A stretch of DNA of 64,000 bases from Streptomyces kronopolitis (lineage in GTDB: Bacteria > Actinomycetota > Actinomycetes > Streptomycetales > Streptomycetaceae), in NCBI RefSeq assembly GCF_014646275.1, contig NZ_BMND01000001.1, forward strand, positions 434,001 to 498,000. Direction: 5' to 3'. Position numbers and translations under genes: made by a program. Position 1 is the first letter of the stretch. Every line of letters begins with the position of its first letter. Below, piece after piece: positions 35,306-57,069 of this stretch. A model generated the notes under the pieces. That model was not told where the DNA came from, ran no database searches, and saw only the letters and a list, made by a program, of their open reading frames with translations.

Positions 35306-36063
35306 GGGTTCTTCTCCAGGTTCTCGGTCGGGGGTTCGGCGGCGGATGCCGCGGTGGGTCCGGCAGCGGTCGCGGTGCTGCGGGCGAGTGCGGTCCAGGA
35401 CTTCATGAGGAGGTCCACCACCTCCACGACGGGGTCCGTGCCGCTGTCGGAGGGGAAGAGCACGCGCTGGATGGACAGCCCGTCGTCCAGCGCGTGCACG
35501 ATCAGCGCCAGGAGCTCCACGGGCGCCGGCGTGGTCACGCCGCGCGCGGCGAAGCCCTGCTCCAGCGACTGGGCGATCGCGTCCCGGGAGCGGCGCTCGC
35601 GGTCCGCCAGTACCGGCAGCAGCTCCGGGTCGCGCAGTCCGTAGAGCCAGAGTTCGGTGCGCAGGGCGAGCCAGCTGGCGAGGTTCTCGTCGCGCCGGCG
35701 GTGCCAGGAGCGGAGGTGGGCGAGCATCTCCTCGAAGGTGGCCGCCTCGCGGCTCATCGCCTGGATCTCTTCCAGCTCGTGGTGGGTGCGCTGTTCGAGC
35801 AGGGCGAGGACGAGCTCGTGCTTGCCCTCGAAGTTGCCGTAGAAGGCGCCCCGGGTGTAGCCGGCGGCCTCGACGATCTGCTCCACCGAGGTTCCGCTGA
35901 CCCCCTGGCCGGCGAAGAGCGCGGCCGCCGACTGAAGGATCTGGTCGCGGGTGACCTGCCGGCTCTGCTGCCGGGTGAGTCGCTTGGTGATGGTGATCGC
36001 CTCCTTGACGCACTTTCCAGATACAAGACTGTATTCCAATACGAAGTTGTATCTGAAATGCAT
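35302..36063 (-). CDS. TetR-family transcriptional repressor
   Basis: Coordinates use the ATG at 36063, but this start is doubtful, because the operator-like palindrome 36018-36055 would lie inside the gene. A much better ribosome site (AAGGAGG, about 36006-36000) precedes only ATC codons, one at 35991 with 8-bp spacing. The true protein may therefore be about 229 aa starting TKRLTRQQSRQ. HTH: DQILQSAAALFAGQGVSGTSVEQIVEAAGYTRGAFYGNFEGKHEL-type sequence, canonical TetR. The C-terminal ligand domain is about 140 aa plus an Ala/Thr-rich tail. It is upstream of and overlaps the MFS gene, so it is a local efflux repressor. Confidence 0.88.
   Translation of the reverse strand: MHFRYNFVLEYSLVSGKCVKEAITITKRLTRQQSRQVTRDQILQSAAALFAGQGVSGTSVEQIVEAAGYTRGAFYGNFEGKHELVLALLEQRTHHELEEIQAMSREAATFEEMLAHLRSWHRRRDENLASWLALRTELWLYGLRDPELLPVLADRERRSRDAIAQSLEQGFAARGVTTPAPVELLALIVHALDDGLSIQRVLFPSDSGTDPVVEVVDLLMKSWTALARSTATAAGPTAASAAEPPTENLEKNP
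36018..36055. promoter_or_regulatory. Nested palindromic operator for the TetR repressor
   Basis: Outer arms CAGATACAA (36018-36026) and TTGTATCTG (36047-36055) and inner arms GTATT/AATAC (36031-36042) are all perfect and share one centre (36036.5). Its position just before the tetR ribosome site fits autorepression of tetR-MFS. The length suggests two TetR dimers. Confidence 0.7.
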
Positions 36064-36114
36064 TAAGGGAAGGTGACGGCCGTGCTGCGGGCGCGCATGC
36101 GAAAGGGCTGCCAC

Positions 36115-36290
36115 CCGTGCCCGAAGGGCCGGCCTGGAGGGGCTGTTGCACCTCCTGGTGCGGCTCGCGGCGGGCCGGTTCGGGGGCCGCGCCGAGGTGG
36201 ACCAGATCGGGGGCTCGGATGCCGAGGTGGCGGCTGAACCCGCCGACCACGATCTCGGCGACGAGGGCCGCCCTCGCGAAGGGCCGTCAG
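36115..36290 (-). pseudogene. Fragment resembling a HipA-type kinase N-terminus
   Basis: The minus strand reads ARAALVAEIVVGGFSRHLGI, then APDLVHL and a REPHQEVQQPLQAG segment. This is like the opening region of actinobacterial HipA-family kinases (LVAGLARALGLPVPELV...EPDPEIQDLL). No start and no kinase core follow. The rest of 36064-36534 shows no gene. Confidence 0.35.
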
Positions 36291-36534
36291 TAGTGCGTTG
36301 CTTTTCCTTCTTGCCGCATGCCGATCATCCTGCTGACGCACGAAGAGCCCACAAGGTTGTGATCGAGTTCCGGCCATTGATTCGCTGGTTCCCCTGCGGG
36401 CAGGTCACGCGGGGCTCGGCGAGTTACTCGGCTGAATTCCTGTGCAGCCTCCAGGGAGAATGCACTCGTGTCCCATGCATTTCGGTCAGGCGTCGACCGT
36501 GGTCGGAATTCGGCATTCCGCCACCGGTCACGGG

Positions 36535-37362
36535 TCACCGGAACACCGCGGGTGCGGGGGCGGCCGGTACGACGATCCCCGTCGCCACGTACTCGACGCC
36601 CTCCCGGACGACGGTCCGCCAGTGACCGGTGAAGGTGTTCACCCGTCGCCCGCCGACCACCGGGCCGGGCACGTGCAGGGAGCTGCTGAAGGTGCCCCGC
36701 TCCGGATCGGGGGTGATGGTGCAGTCGCTGAAATCCATCAGCCGGCCCATCAGCGGGAAGCAGGTCTTGTACGTGCTCTCCTTCGCGCTGAACAGCAGCT
36801 TGTCCCAGGCCACGGCGGGGTGGGACAGGGCGAGGCGGTCCAGCGTGCGCCGTTCCTCGGGTGAGGCCACCCTCCTCTCGATGCCCCTGGGCAGCGCGGA
36901 GTTCGGTTCGGCGTCGATCCCGACCGCGGCGACCGTCGCGGTCCTGGCGACCGCCGCGGCACGGTAGCCGGGGCAGTGGGTCATGCTGCCCGCGATGCCC
37001 TCGGGCCAGGCCGGTGCCCCGGCGGGGCCGGGGAGGATCGGCCCGGGTGGCACCCCGAGGCGGGCCAGGGCCGTGCGGGCGCACAGCCGGACGGTGGCGA
37101 ATTCTCGTCGGCGCCTGTCGACCGCGCGCCTCACCCTGTCCGCTTCCTCCGGGTAGAGGTGGATGTCCGGCGGGTCGGCGAACAGTTCCACGATCACGAC
37201 GTCCGGCAGCGTACCGACGAGTAGGCCGGGCGCCCCGGCGTCGGGGTGCGGCCCGGACCCCGGCCCCGTGCGGGGACCGGGGTTCACGCCGTCCGGCCAG
37301 GTCGGACCGGACTTCCGTGCCGGATGGTGGATGCCGGGAACCGGCTCTGGAATTCCTGACAT
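36535..37362 (-). CDS. Sfp/EntD-type 4'-phosphopantetheinyl transferase
   Basis: 275 aa from the ATG at 37362; a GTG at 37404 is possible and neither has a strong ribosome site. Conserved motifs: SMTHCPGYRAAAVA (P2-like), VGIDAEPN (metal-binding, Asp-x-Glu) near residue 155, and LLFSAKESTYKTCFPL (the W/F-x-x-K-E-x-x-x-K motif) near 195-210. It activates the ACP and PCP domains of the cluster, as KirP does. The N-terminal 45 residues (Pro/Gly-rich) are not conserved. Divergent from the PKS genes. Confidence 0.9.
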   Translation of the reverse strand: MSGIPEPVPGIHHPARKSGPTWPDGVNPGPRTGPGSGPHPDAGAPGLLVGTLPDVVIVELFADPPDIHLYPEEADRVRRAVDRRRREFATVRLCARTALARLGVPPGPILPGPAGAPAWPEGIAGSMTHCPGYRAAAVARTATVAAVGIDAEPNSALPRGIERRVASPEERRTLDRLALSHPAVAWDKLLFSAKESTYKTCFPLMGRLMDFSDCTITPDPERGTFSSSLHVPGPVVGGRRVNTFTGHWRTVVREGVEYVATGIVVPAAPAPAVFR

Positions 37363-37689
37363 TGGCGACCCATTCCACTTGCGCAACCAGGCATTGTCGT
37401 CCACGATTCATTCTCGTCGGCCCTCGAATTGCAGTGACGGGGGAGAGGGTCGAGCCAGGGGTGGCTTCAATGATCAACCACATCAGTGGTCGCTGCGCCA
37501 TACGGGCCCCGGCGTAAGTAGTTCTTACTTTCAACTACTTTGACGGCCGGTGTGCTTGACGGGCCTTCAGGAAATTCATCGGGGGATGTAGATGATTCAG
37601 CGCTGTGATCAGTCGTGGCCGCATGCGCGCCGGGACGCGCGCCGGTCCGCAGCGTCCGCCGGGCGTACCGCAGCCGGGCGGGTGTCCAT
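37363..37689. promoter_or_regulatory. Divergent promoter region with inverted repeat (PPTase / PKS)
   Basis: An AT-richer patch carries a perfect inverted repeat AAGTAGTT (37516-37523) / AACTACTT (37533-37540) with a 9-bp spacer, inside which CTTAC also pairs with the GTAAG at 37514. This is a candidate operator for a cluster regulator. No ORF. Confidence 0.45.
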
Positions 37690-40600
37690 ATGCTGACCCG
37701 CCGGATCGTCCTCGGCCTTCCCGCACTCTCCGTCGGCGGCCTCTCCGAGAACTGGCTGTTACGCGAGGCCGGCGACCTCCATTGGTCCCTGATCGGCGAG
37801 CACTTCGGCCTCCCGGTCGCAGAACTCGCCGACGCCGACGGCGAACGGCTGCTGCCCGCCTTCACCCGCGCCAGACTGACCGCGGCCGGCTCCCTCCGCT
37901 TCTTCACCGAGCACGACGAGGGAGAACTGACCGGCACGCTCGCCCGGCTCGACGAGCACGAGTTCGTCAGCGACATCCGCTTCGCCACGGCCACGACGTC
38001 GGTCGACGTCCGGCTCCTGACCTCCTTCGTCCGCAGGGGCCCCGGCAACTGGCTGGTCCCCGGCACCCCGCGCCACGAAGGCCGCGGCCCCGTGGCGGAC
38101 GCAAGCGGGGAACACCGCGACTTTCAGGGCGAGTTCCGGGCCCTCACCCAGCTGGAGGGCGACGGTGCCGCCGGCCTCTACACCGACACGTACGAGCTGA
38201 ACCCCTTCGCGGACGTGAACGCGGCGGGCCTGCTCTACTTCGCCTCGTACCCGCACATCAACGACCGCGGCGAGCGCAACTACGTACGGTCCGTGGTGCC
38301 CGGCGGCGAGTGGGCCGTCGACGCCGTCACCCTCAGCCGGGACATCGTCTACCTCGGCAACTGCGGCCTGGCCGACGCCGTGCGCTACCGCCTGGACGGG
38401 TTCCGGCTGGGGCCGGAGGACCGGGTGGTCCTCTCCTCCTCCCTCCTGCGCGAACGCGACGGCCGGCCGCTCGCCCGCCTGGAGACCGTCAAGCGGCTCG
38501 TCCGGCCCGAGGCCTTCGCCGCGCTCCCGGGCGACGGCGCCGCCCCGGTCGCCGCGATCGGGTCCGCCTCCCCCTCCGCCGCCGTTCCCGAACCGCCGCG
38601 CGGCTCCCTGCCCGAAGACCTCGAAAGCCGGCTCCTGGCCCTGATGGAGACCGTGCTCGGGGAGCCCGCGGGCTCGCTGACCGCGGACGACGACCTGCGC
38701 CCGCGCGGACTGGACAGCCTGGCCCTGTCCGAGGCCGCCGTACGGGCCGAGGACGAGGTCGGCTGCGAGATCGATCCCAGCACCCTGTTCCAGGCCTTCA
38801 CGGTCACCGCCATGGCCCGCGTCCTGCGCGGCGAACGCCCGGATCCGGCCGTGGCCGCACCGGCGGCCGCAGCGCCGGCGGCCCTACCGCCGGCCGAGAG
38901 ACCCGGCGCCATGCCGATCGCCGTGATCGGAATGGCCGGCCGGTTCCCCGGCGCGCCGAGCGTGCCCGAACTGTGGGAGCTCCTGGGCCGCGACGAGGAC
39001 GCCGTCCGCGACGTTCCCGCGGACCGCTGGAGTGCGGCCGACCACCCCGGTCTGATCGGCAAGGCGGCCCTGCTCGACGACATACGCGGCTTCGACCACG
39101 AGTTCTTCGCCATCAGCCCGCGGGAAGCCGCTCTGATGGACCCCCAGCAGCGGCTGCTGCTGGAGACCGTGTGGGCGACGGCCGAGGACGCCGGACGCGA
39201 TCCGGCCTCGCTCACCGGCAGCCGCACCGGCGTCTACGCGGGCGTGTGCCACTCCGACTACGCCGCGCTGATCGCCCGGCACGCCGGGCGGGACGAGCCG
39301 CACCTGAGCGTCGCGGTCTCCCCCTCCCTCGTGGCCAACCGCGTCTCGTACACCCTCGGCCTGCGCGGACCCAGCGTCGCCGTGGACACCCTCTGCTCCT
39401 CGTCCCTGGTCGCCGTCGCACAGGCCGTCGCCGCGCTGCGCGCCGGCGAATGCGACCAGGCGTTCGCGGGCGGCGTCAACGTCCTGTGCGACCCCGCCCG
39501 GCAGCACGCCTACCAGCGCACCGGCGTGCTGAGTCCGCGAGGCCGCTGCCACACCTTCGACGACGACGCGGACGGATACGTCCGCGGCGAGGGCGTCGCC
39601 GCCCTGCTCCTCAAGCCGCTGGACCGGGCGCTGGCCGACGGCGACCGCGTGCACGCGGTGATCCGCGGCGTGGCCGTCAACCACGGAGGGCAGGCCCAGT
39701 CCTTCACCGCCCCCAACCCGGACGCGCAGGCCGACCTGCTCGTCACCGCCTACAACGAGGCGGGCGTCGACCCGCGCACGGTCGGCTACATCGAGGCGCA
39801 CGGCACCGGCACGCGCCTGGGCGACCCGATCGAGGTCTCCGGCATGGTCGCCGCCTTCGAGCGGCTCTACGCGCAGTGGGGCCACGCACGTCCCACCGCG
39901 CCGCACTGCGCGGTCGGCTCGGTCAAGACGAGCATCGGCCACCTGGAGGCCGCCGCCGGAATCGCCGGCATGGTCAAGGTGATCCTGGCGATGAGGCACC
40001 GTACGCTGCCGGCCGCGCGCAACCTGAACCGCCCGAACCGGATGATCAAGATCGACGGTACGCCGCTGCGCCTCCAACGCGACCGCAGCGCATGGGAGTC
40101 GCCCCTGGGCGGCGGCCCCCTGCGTGCCGGGGTCAGCTCCTTCGGGATGGGCGGCACCAACGCGCATGTGGTCCTGGAGGAGGGCCCCCGCCCGGCGGCG
40201 GCCCCCGCCACGGCCGCTCCGGTGGTCGTGCCCGTCTCCGCCCGGACCCCGCAGGCCCTGCGGGAGGCCGTGGCCCGCCTGCTCGAGGCGGTCCGCTCCG
40301 CGGACGCCCCGCCGCTCGCGTCGATCGCGCGGACCCTGAGCACCGGGCGTGCGGCACTGCCCTACCGCGTCGCCGTCGAGGCGTCGGACCTCGGCGAACT
40401 CGCCGCGCGCCTCGCCTCGGTGCTCGACACCCCGCCGAACGCGCCCGTGAACGGACAGTCCCAAGGGTCGGGCCCGGCCCGGACGGCCCCGGACGCACCG
40501 CCCGTGTCGCTGCCGACCTATCCCTTCGGCCGCGACCAGCACTGGGTCGCGCCCGTCGCCGGCGCCGAACTCCTCACCACCGAGTGGACGGACGCACCGG

Positions 40601-43600
40601 CGCCGGACACCGGCGACACCGGCCGGTTGCTGGTGGTCACCACCGACCCGGAACTGGCCCGCACGGTGCTCGGCGGCCGCGCCCTGGTGCACGTCCCCGG
40701 GGACCCCGTACCCGAACTGGCCGGCCTCGGCGGGATCGTCGACCTCGTCGACTGGTCCGCCCCCGGCACCCTCGTCACCGAGCGCATCAGCCTGCTGCAG
40801 CGGACGCTCACCTCGAACCCCCGCGTCGGGCTGCGCTGCGTCCATGTCAGCGGCGCCGAACGCTCCGCGCTCGCGGGGTTCTACCGCTCCCTGTCCGGCG
40901 AGTTCCAGGCCCTCCACGGCCGCACCGTCCGCGTCGACGGCGACCCCGACGAACTCGCCGCCGCGGTCCGGGCCGAGACCGATGCCGTCGACCGCGAGAC
41001 GGAGATCCGGTACGAGGGCACGCGCCGCCGCCGGCGCGTGGCGGTCTTCGCGCCGGCGCGGGCCGCCGAGGACCTGCTCGCGGGCGTCGACGGCGGCGCG
41101 GTGCTCATCACCGGCGGCCTCGGCGGCATCGGCCTGCGCCTCGCCGCCCACCTCGCCGACCGGGGAGCCCGCCACATCGTGCTCGTCGGGCGTTCCCGGG
41201 CGCCGGTCCGCAACCAGTGGGCCGCCCTCGTCGCCGCGCCCGGCACCGACCCGGCGCTGCGCGCCCGCCTCACCGCGCTGCTCGCCCTCGTCGAGCGCGG
41301 GGTGACGCTGACCGTGCGGACCGACGCCCTGGACGACGTCGCCTCCCTGCGCCGGCTGATCGGCCGGGTCAGGAAGCAGGCCGGCGGTATCGACGCCGTC
41401 TTCCACTGCGCTGGGGTCATGGACCCGCCCACGTCCTTCCTGTCCCGTACGCCCGAGGAGATCTCCCGGGTGCTGCGGCCCAAGACGGACGGGCTGCGGG
41501 TGCTGTGGGCGGCCTTCGAAGCCACGCCGCCCCGGCTCATGGTGCTGTTCTCCTCCGTGGCGGGAGCGGTGCCGTCCCTCGCCGCGGGCCACCTGGACTA
41601 CGCGGCGGCGAACGGCGTGCTCGACGACTTCGCCGCCGCCCACGACACCGGCGCCTCCGGGTGCGTGGTGCGCGCCCTGCGCTGGCCCTTGTGGCAGGGC
41701 GTGGGCATGGGGCTGGAGCGGACGAGTGCCGCCGGCGGGCTCGGCATCCCCGACCTGGCCGCCGACGACGCGCTGGAACTGCTCGACCTCGCCCTGCGGG
41801 TGCCCGGTGACCCCGTGGTCCTGCCGTGCCGGGTGGAGCGCACCGCCGTGGCCGCCGACGAGTTGTTCCTGGCACCGCGGCGTGCTGCGGAGCCGCGGCC
41901 CGCACAGCCCTCGGCCGAGGCAGTGGCCGTACCGCACGTGACCGCACCGTCCGGGGAGTTGGCCACGGCGGCGTCGCCGGACTGGCTGTACGCCGTCGTG
42001 GCCCGTACCACCAAGGTCGCCCCCGGCCTGCTGGCGGCCGACACCCTGCTCGGTGACATCGGCGTGGACTCGCTGCTGATGGCCGAACTCGTGCGCGCCC
42101 TGGAGGAGATCCTCGGCCAGCCGGTCGATCCGAGCCTCCTCCAGGAGCACCCGACGCTCGGCGGCCTCGCCGCCGCGCTCGGCGGACCCCCGGCCGACCT
42201 CGTACCCGAGCCGGCCGGCCCGCCCGCCTCCGCGGTGCCGACGCAGCCGTCCCGGGCCGACGCACAGGCCCCGGCACAGGTCCTGATCCCGGCCGCGGAC
42301 GGGCGGCCGACGCCCATCGCCGTGATCGGGATGGGCTGCCGCCTGCCGGGCGCGTCCGACCCGGCGCAGTTCTGGGAAGCCCTGCTGGCCGGCCGCGACC
42401 TCGTCACCGAGGTGCCGGCCGACCGCTGGGACACGGCCTCCCTCTACAGCCCGGACGGGGGACCGGGACGCAGCCAGAGCAAGTGGGGTGGATTCCTCGA
42501 CGACGCCGCCCTGTTCGACCCGGAGTTCTTCGGATTCGACGCCGAGGCGGCCCGCCACCTCGACCCGCTGGCGCGCAAGGCGCTGGAGGTGTCCGTGGAA
42601 GCCCTGCGGGACGCCGGGTACCGCGAGGACGAGGTACGGGGAGGGGCGGTCGGCGTCTTCGTCGGCACGCGTACGGGCAACCACCGCGCACACCTGCAGC
42701 CCCCGGAGCGGCCCTACATCGCCGGCGTCAACCAGAACTTCGTCGCCGCCCACATCTCGCACTTCCTGGACCTGACGGGGCCCAATCTCGTGGTCGACAG
42801 CGCGTGTTCCTCGTCGCTGGTGACCATCCACCTGGCCGCCCGGAGCCTGGCGTCGGGGGAGACGTCGATGGCCCTGGCCGGCGGCGTGGACCTGCTGTTC
42901 GACGAGGAGCCCTACCTCATGCTCAGCGCCGGCAAGGCGCTGTCGCCCACCGGCCGCTGCCGTACCTTCGACGAGTCCGCCGACGGCCTCGTCCCGGGCG
43001 AGGGCGCCGGGATGGTGCTCCTCAAGCGCCTCGACGACGCCCTGCGCGACGGGGACCGGGTGCTGGCCGTCATCGAGGCCTCGGGAGTCAACAACGACGG
43101 CCGGACCATGGGCCACACCACGCCGAGCGGCCGGGCCCAACGCGAGCTGATCTCCGACGTGCTGGCCCGCGCCGGAGCCGACGCCCGCACCGTCGGATAC
43201 GTCGAGGCCCACGGCACCGGCACGATGATCGGCGACCCGATCGAGCTCCAGGCCCTGACCGCCGTGCACCGGAAGTACACCGAGGACCGCGGCTACTGCG
43301 GCATCGGCAGCGTCAAGAGCTCGATGGGGCACCTGCTCAGCGCCGCGGGCGTCGCCGGATTCATCAAGGCGGTCCAGATCCTGCGGCACGGCCGGCTCGT
43401 GCCCACGCTGCACTGCGACCGGCCGAACCCGCGCTTCGCCTTCGCCGACTCGCCCTTCTATCCGGTCACCCGGATGGCGGACCTGCCGGCCGGGAGCCGG
43501 GTGGGCGTCAGCGCCTTCGGCTTCGGAGGCACCAACGCCCACGTCCTGCTGGGCCCCGGCACCCCCGGGGAACCAGGACGGCCGGCGCTGTCCACGCCCG

Positions 43601-43695
43601 CCTATCGGCGCAGCAGGTTCTGGCGCCGGCCCGCCGCGCCCGGACCGGCCCTCGCGCCGGTCCGCTCGGCCCGGCTCGACCTGACCTTCCCGTAA
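37690..43695 (+). CDS. Trans-AT PKS: LnmK-like loading - ACP - KS - KR - ACP - KS
   Basis: 2001 aa from the ATG at 37690, where similarity to LnmK begins (the frame is open to 37615). Residues 1-280 are a LnmK/Pnap_2097-type double-hotdog acyltransferase/decarboxylase (RIVLGLPALSVGGLSENWLL), which in leinamycin biosynthesis makes propionyl-ACP from methylmalonyl-CoA. ACP Ser about 343 (GLDSLAL). KS1 about 411-830, Cys 569, with EAHGTGT and KTSIGHL. No AT, only a docking linker. KR about 1138 (ITGGLGGIG; SS...YAAAN). ACP Ser 1461 (GVDSLLM). KS2 about 1543-1980, Cys 1706. All six KS catalytic residues are present. The protein ends after KS2, so module 2 continues on the next protein. L24 is encoded by TTA. 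Confidence 0.93.
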   Translation: MLTRRIVLGLPALSVGGLSENWLLREAGDLHWSLIGEHFGLPVAELADADGERLLPAFTRARLTAAGSLRFFTEHDEGELTGTLARLDEHEFVSDIRFATATTSVDVRLLTSFVRRGPGNWLVPGTPRHEGRGPVADASGEHRDFQGEFRALTQLEGDGAAGLYTDTYELNPFADVNAAGLLYFASYPHINDRGERNYVRSVVPGGEWAVDAVTLSRDIVYLGNCGLADAVRYRLDGFRLGPEDRVVLSSSLLRERDGRPLARLETVKRLVRPEAFAALPGDGAAPVAAIGSASPSAAVPEPPRGSLPEDLESRLLALMETVLGEPAGSLTADDDLRPRGLDSLALSEAAVRAEDEVGCEIDPSTLFQAFTVTAMARVLRGERPDPAVAAPAAAAPAALPPAERPGAMPIAVIGMAGRFPGAPSVPELWELLGRDEDAVRDVPADRWSAADHPGLIGKAALLDDIRGFDHEFFAISPREAALMDPQQRLLLETVWATAEDAGRDPASLTGSRTGVYAGVCHSDYAALIARHAGRDEPHLSVAVSPSLVANRVSYTLGLRGPSVAVDTLCSSSLVAVAQAVAALRAGECDQAFAGGVNVLCDPARQHAYQRTGVLSPRGRCHTFDDDADGYVRGEGVAALLLKPLDRALADGDRVHAVIRGVAVNHGGQAQSFTAPNPDAQADLLVTAYNEAGVDPRTVGYIEAHGTGTRLGDPIEVSGMVAAFERLYAQWGHARPTAPHCAVGSVKTSIGHLEAAAGIAGMVKVILAMRHRTLPAARNLNRPNRMIKIDGTPLRLQRDRSAWESPLGGGPLRAGVSSFGMGGTNAHVVLEEGPRPAAAPATAAPVVVPVSARTPQALREAVARLLEAVRSADAPPLASIARTLSTGRAALPYRVAVEASDLGELAARLASVLDTPPNAPVNGQSQGSGPARTAPDAPPVSLPTYPFGRDQHWVAPVAGAELLTTEWTDAPAPDTGDTGRLLVVTTDPELARTVLGGRALVHVPGDPVPELAGLGGIVDLVDWSAPGTLVTERISLLQRTLTSNPRVGLRCVHVSGAERSALAGFYRSLSGEFQALHGRTVRVDGDPDELAAAVRAETDAVDRETEIRYEGTRRRRRVAVFAPARAAEDLLAGVDGGAVLITGGLGGIGLRLAAHLADRGARHIVLVGRSRAPVRNQWAALVAAPGTDPALRARLTALLALVERGVTLTVRTDALDDVASLRRLIGRVRKQAGGIDAVFHCAGVMDPPTSFLSRTPEEISRVLRPKTDGLRVLWAAFEATPPRLMVLFSSVAGAVPSLAAGHLDYAAANGVLDDFAAAHDTGASGCVVRALRWPLWQGVGMGLERTSAAGGLGIPDLAADDALELLDLALRVPGDPVVLPCRVERTAVAADELFLAPRRAAEPRPAQPSAEAVAVPHVTAPSGELATAASPDWLYAVVARTTKVAPGLLAADTLLGDIGVDSLLMAELVRALEEILGQPVDPSLLQEHPTLGGLAAALGGPPADLVPEPAGPPASAVPTQPSRADAQAPAQVLIPAADGRPTPIAVIGMGCRLPGASDPAQFWEALLAGRDLVTEVPADRWDTASLYSPDGGPGRSQSKWGGFLDDAALFDPEFFGFDAEAARHLDPLARKALEVSVEALRDAGYREDEVRGGAVGVFVGTRTGNHRAHLQPPERPYIAGVNQNFVAAHISHFLDLTGPNLVVDSACSSSLVTIHLAARSLASGETSMALAGGVDLLFDEEPYLMLSAGKALSPTGRCRTFDESADGLVPGEGAGMVLLKRLDDALRDGDRVLAVIEASGVNNDGRTMGHTTPSGRAQRELISDVLARAGADARTVGYVEAHGTGTMIGDPIELQALTAVHRKYTEDRGYCGIGSVKSSMGHLLSAAGVAGFIKAVQILRHGRLVPTLHCDRPNPRFAFADSPFYPVTRMADLPAGSRVGVSAFGFGGTNAHVLLGPGTPGEPGRPALSTPAYRRSRFWRRPAAPGPALAPVRSARLDLTFP

Positions 43696-43752
43696 CCCGG
43701 CGCGGCCGGGCCCGATCAGGCCCCCGCATCGCCGACCACCAGGAGAGAACAC

Positions 43753-57065
<13,313 letters not shown>

Positions 57066-57069
<4 letters not shown>

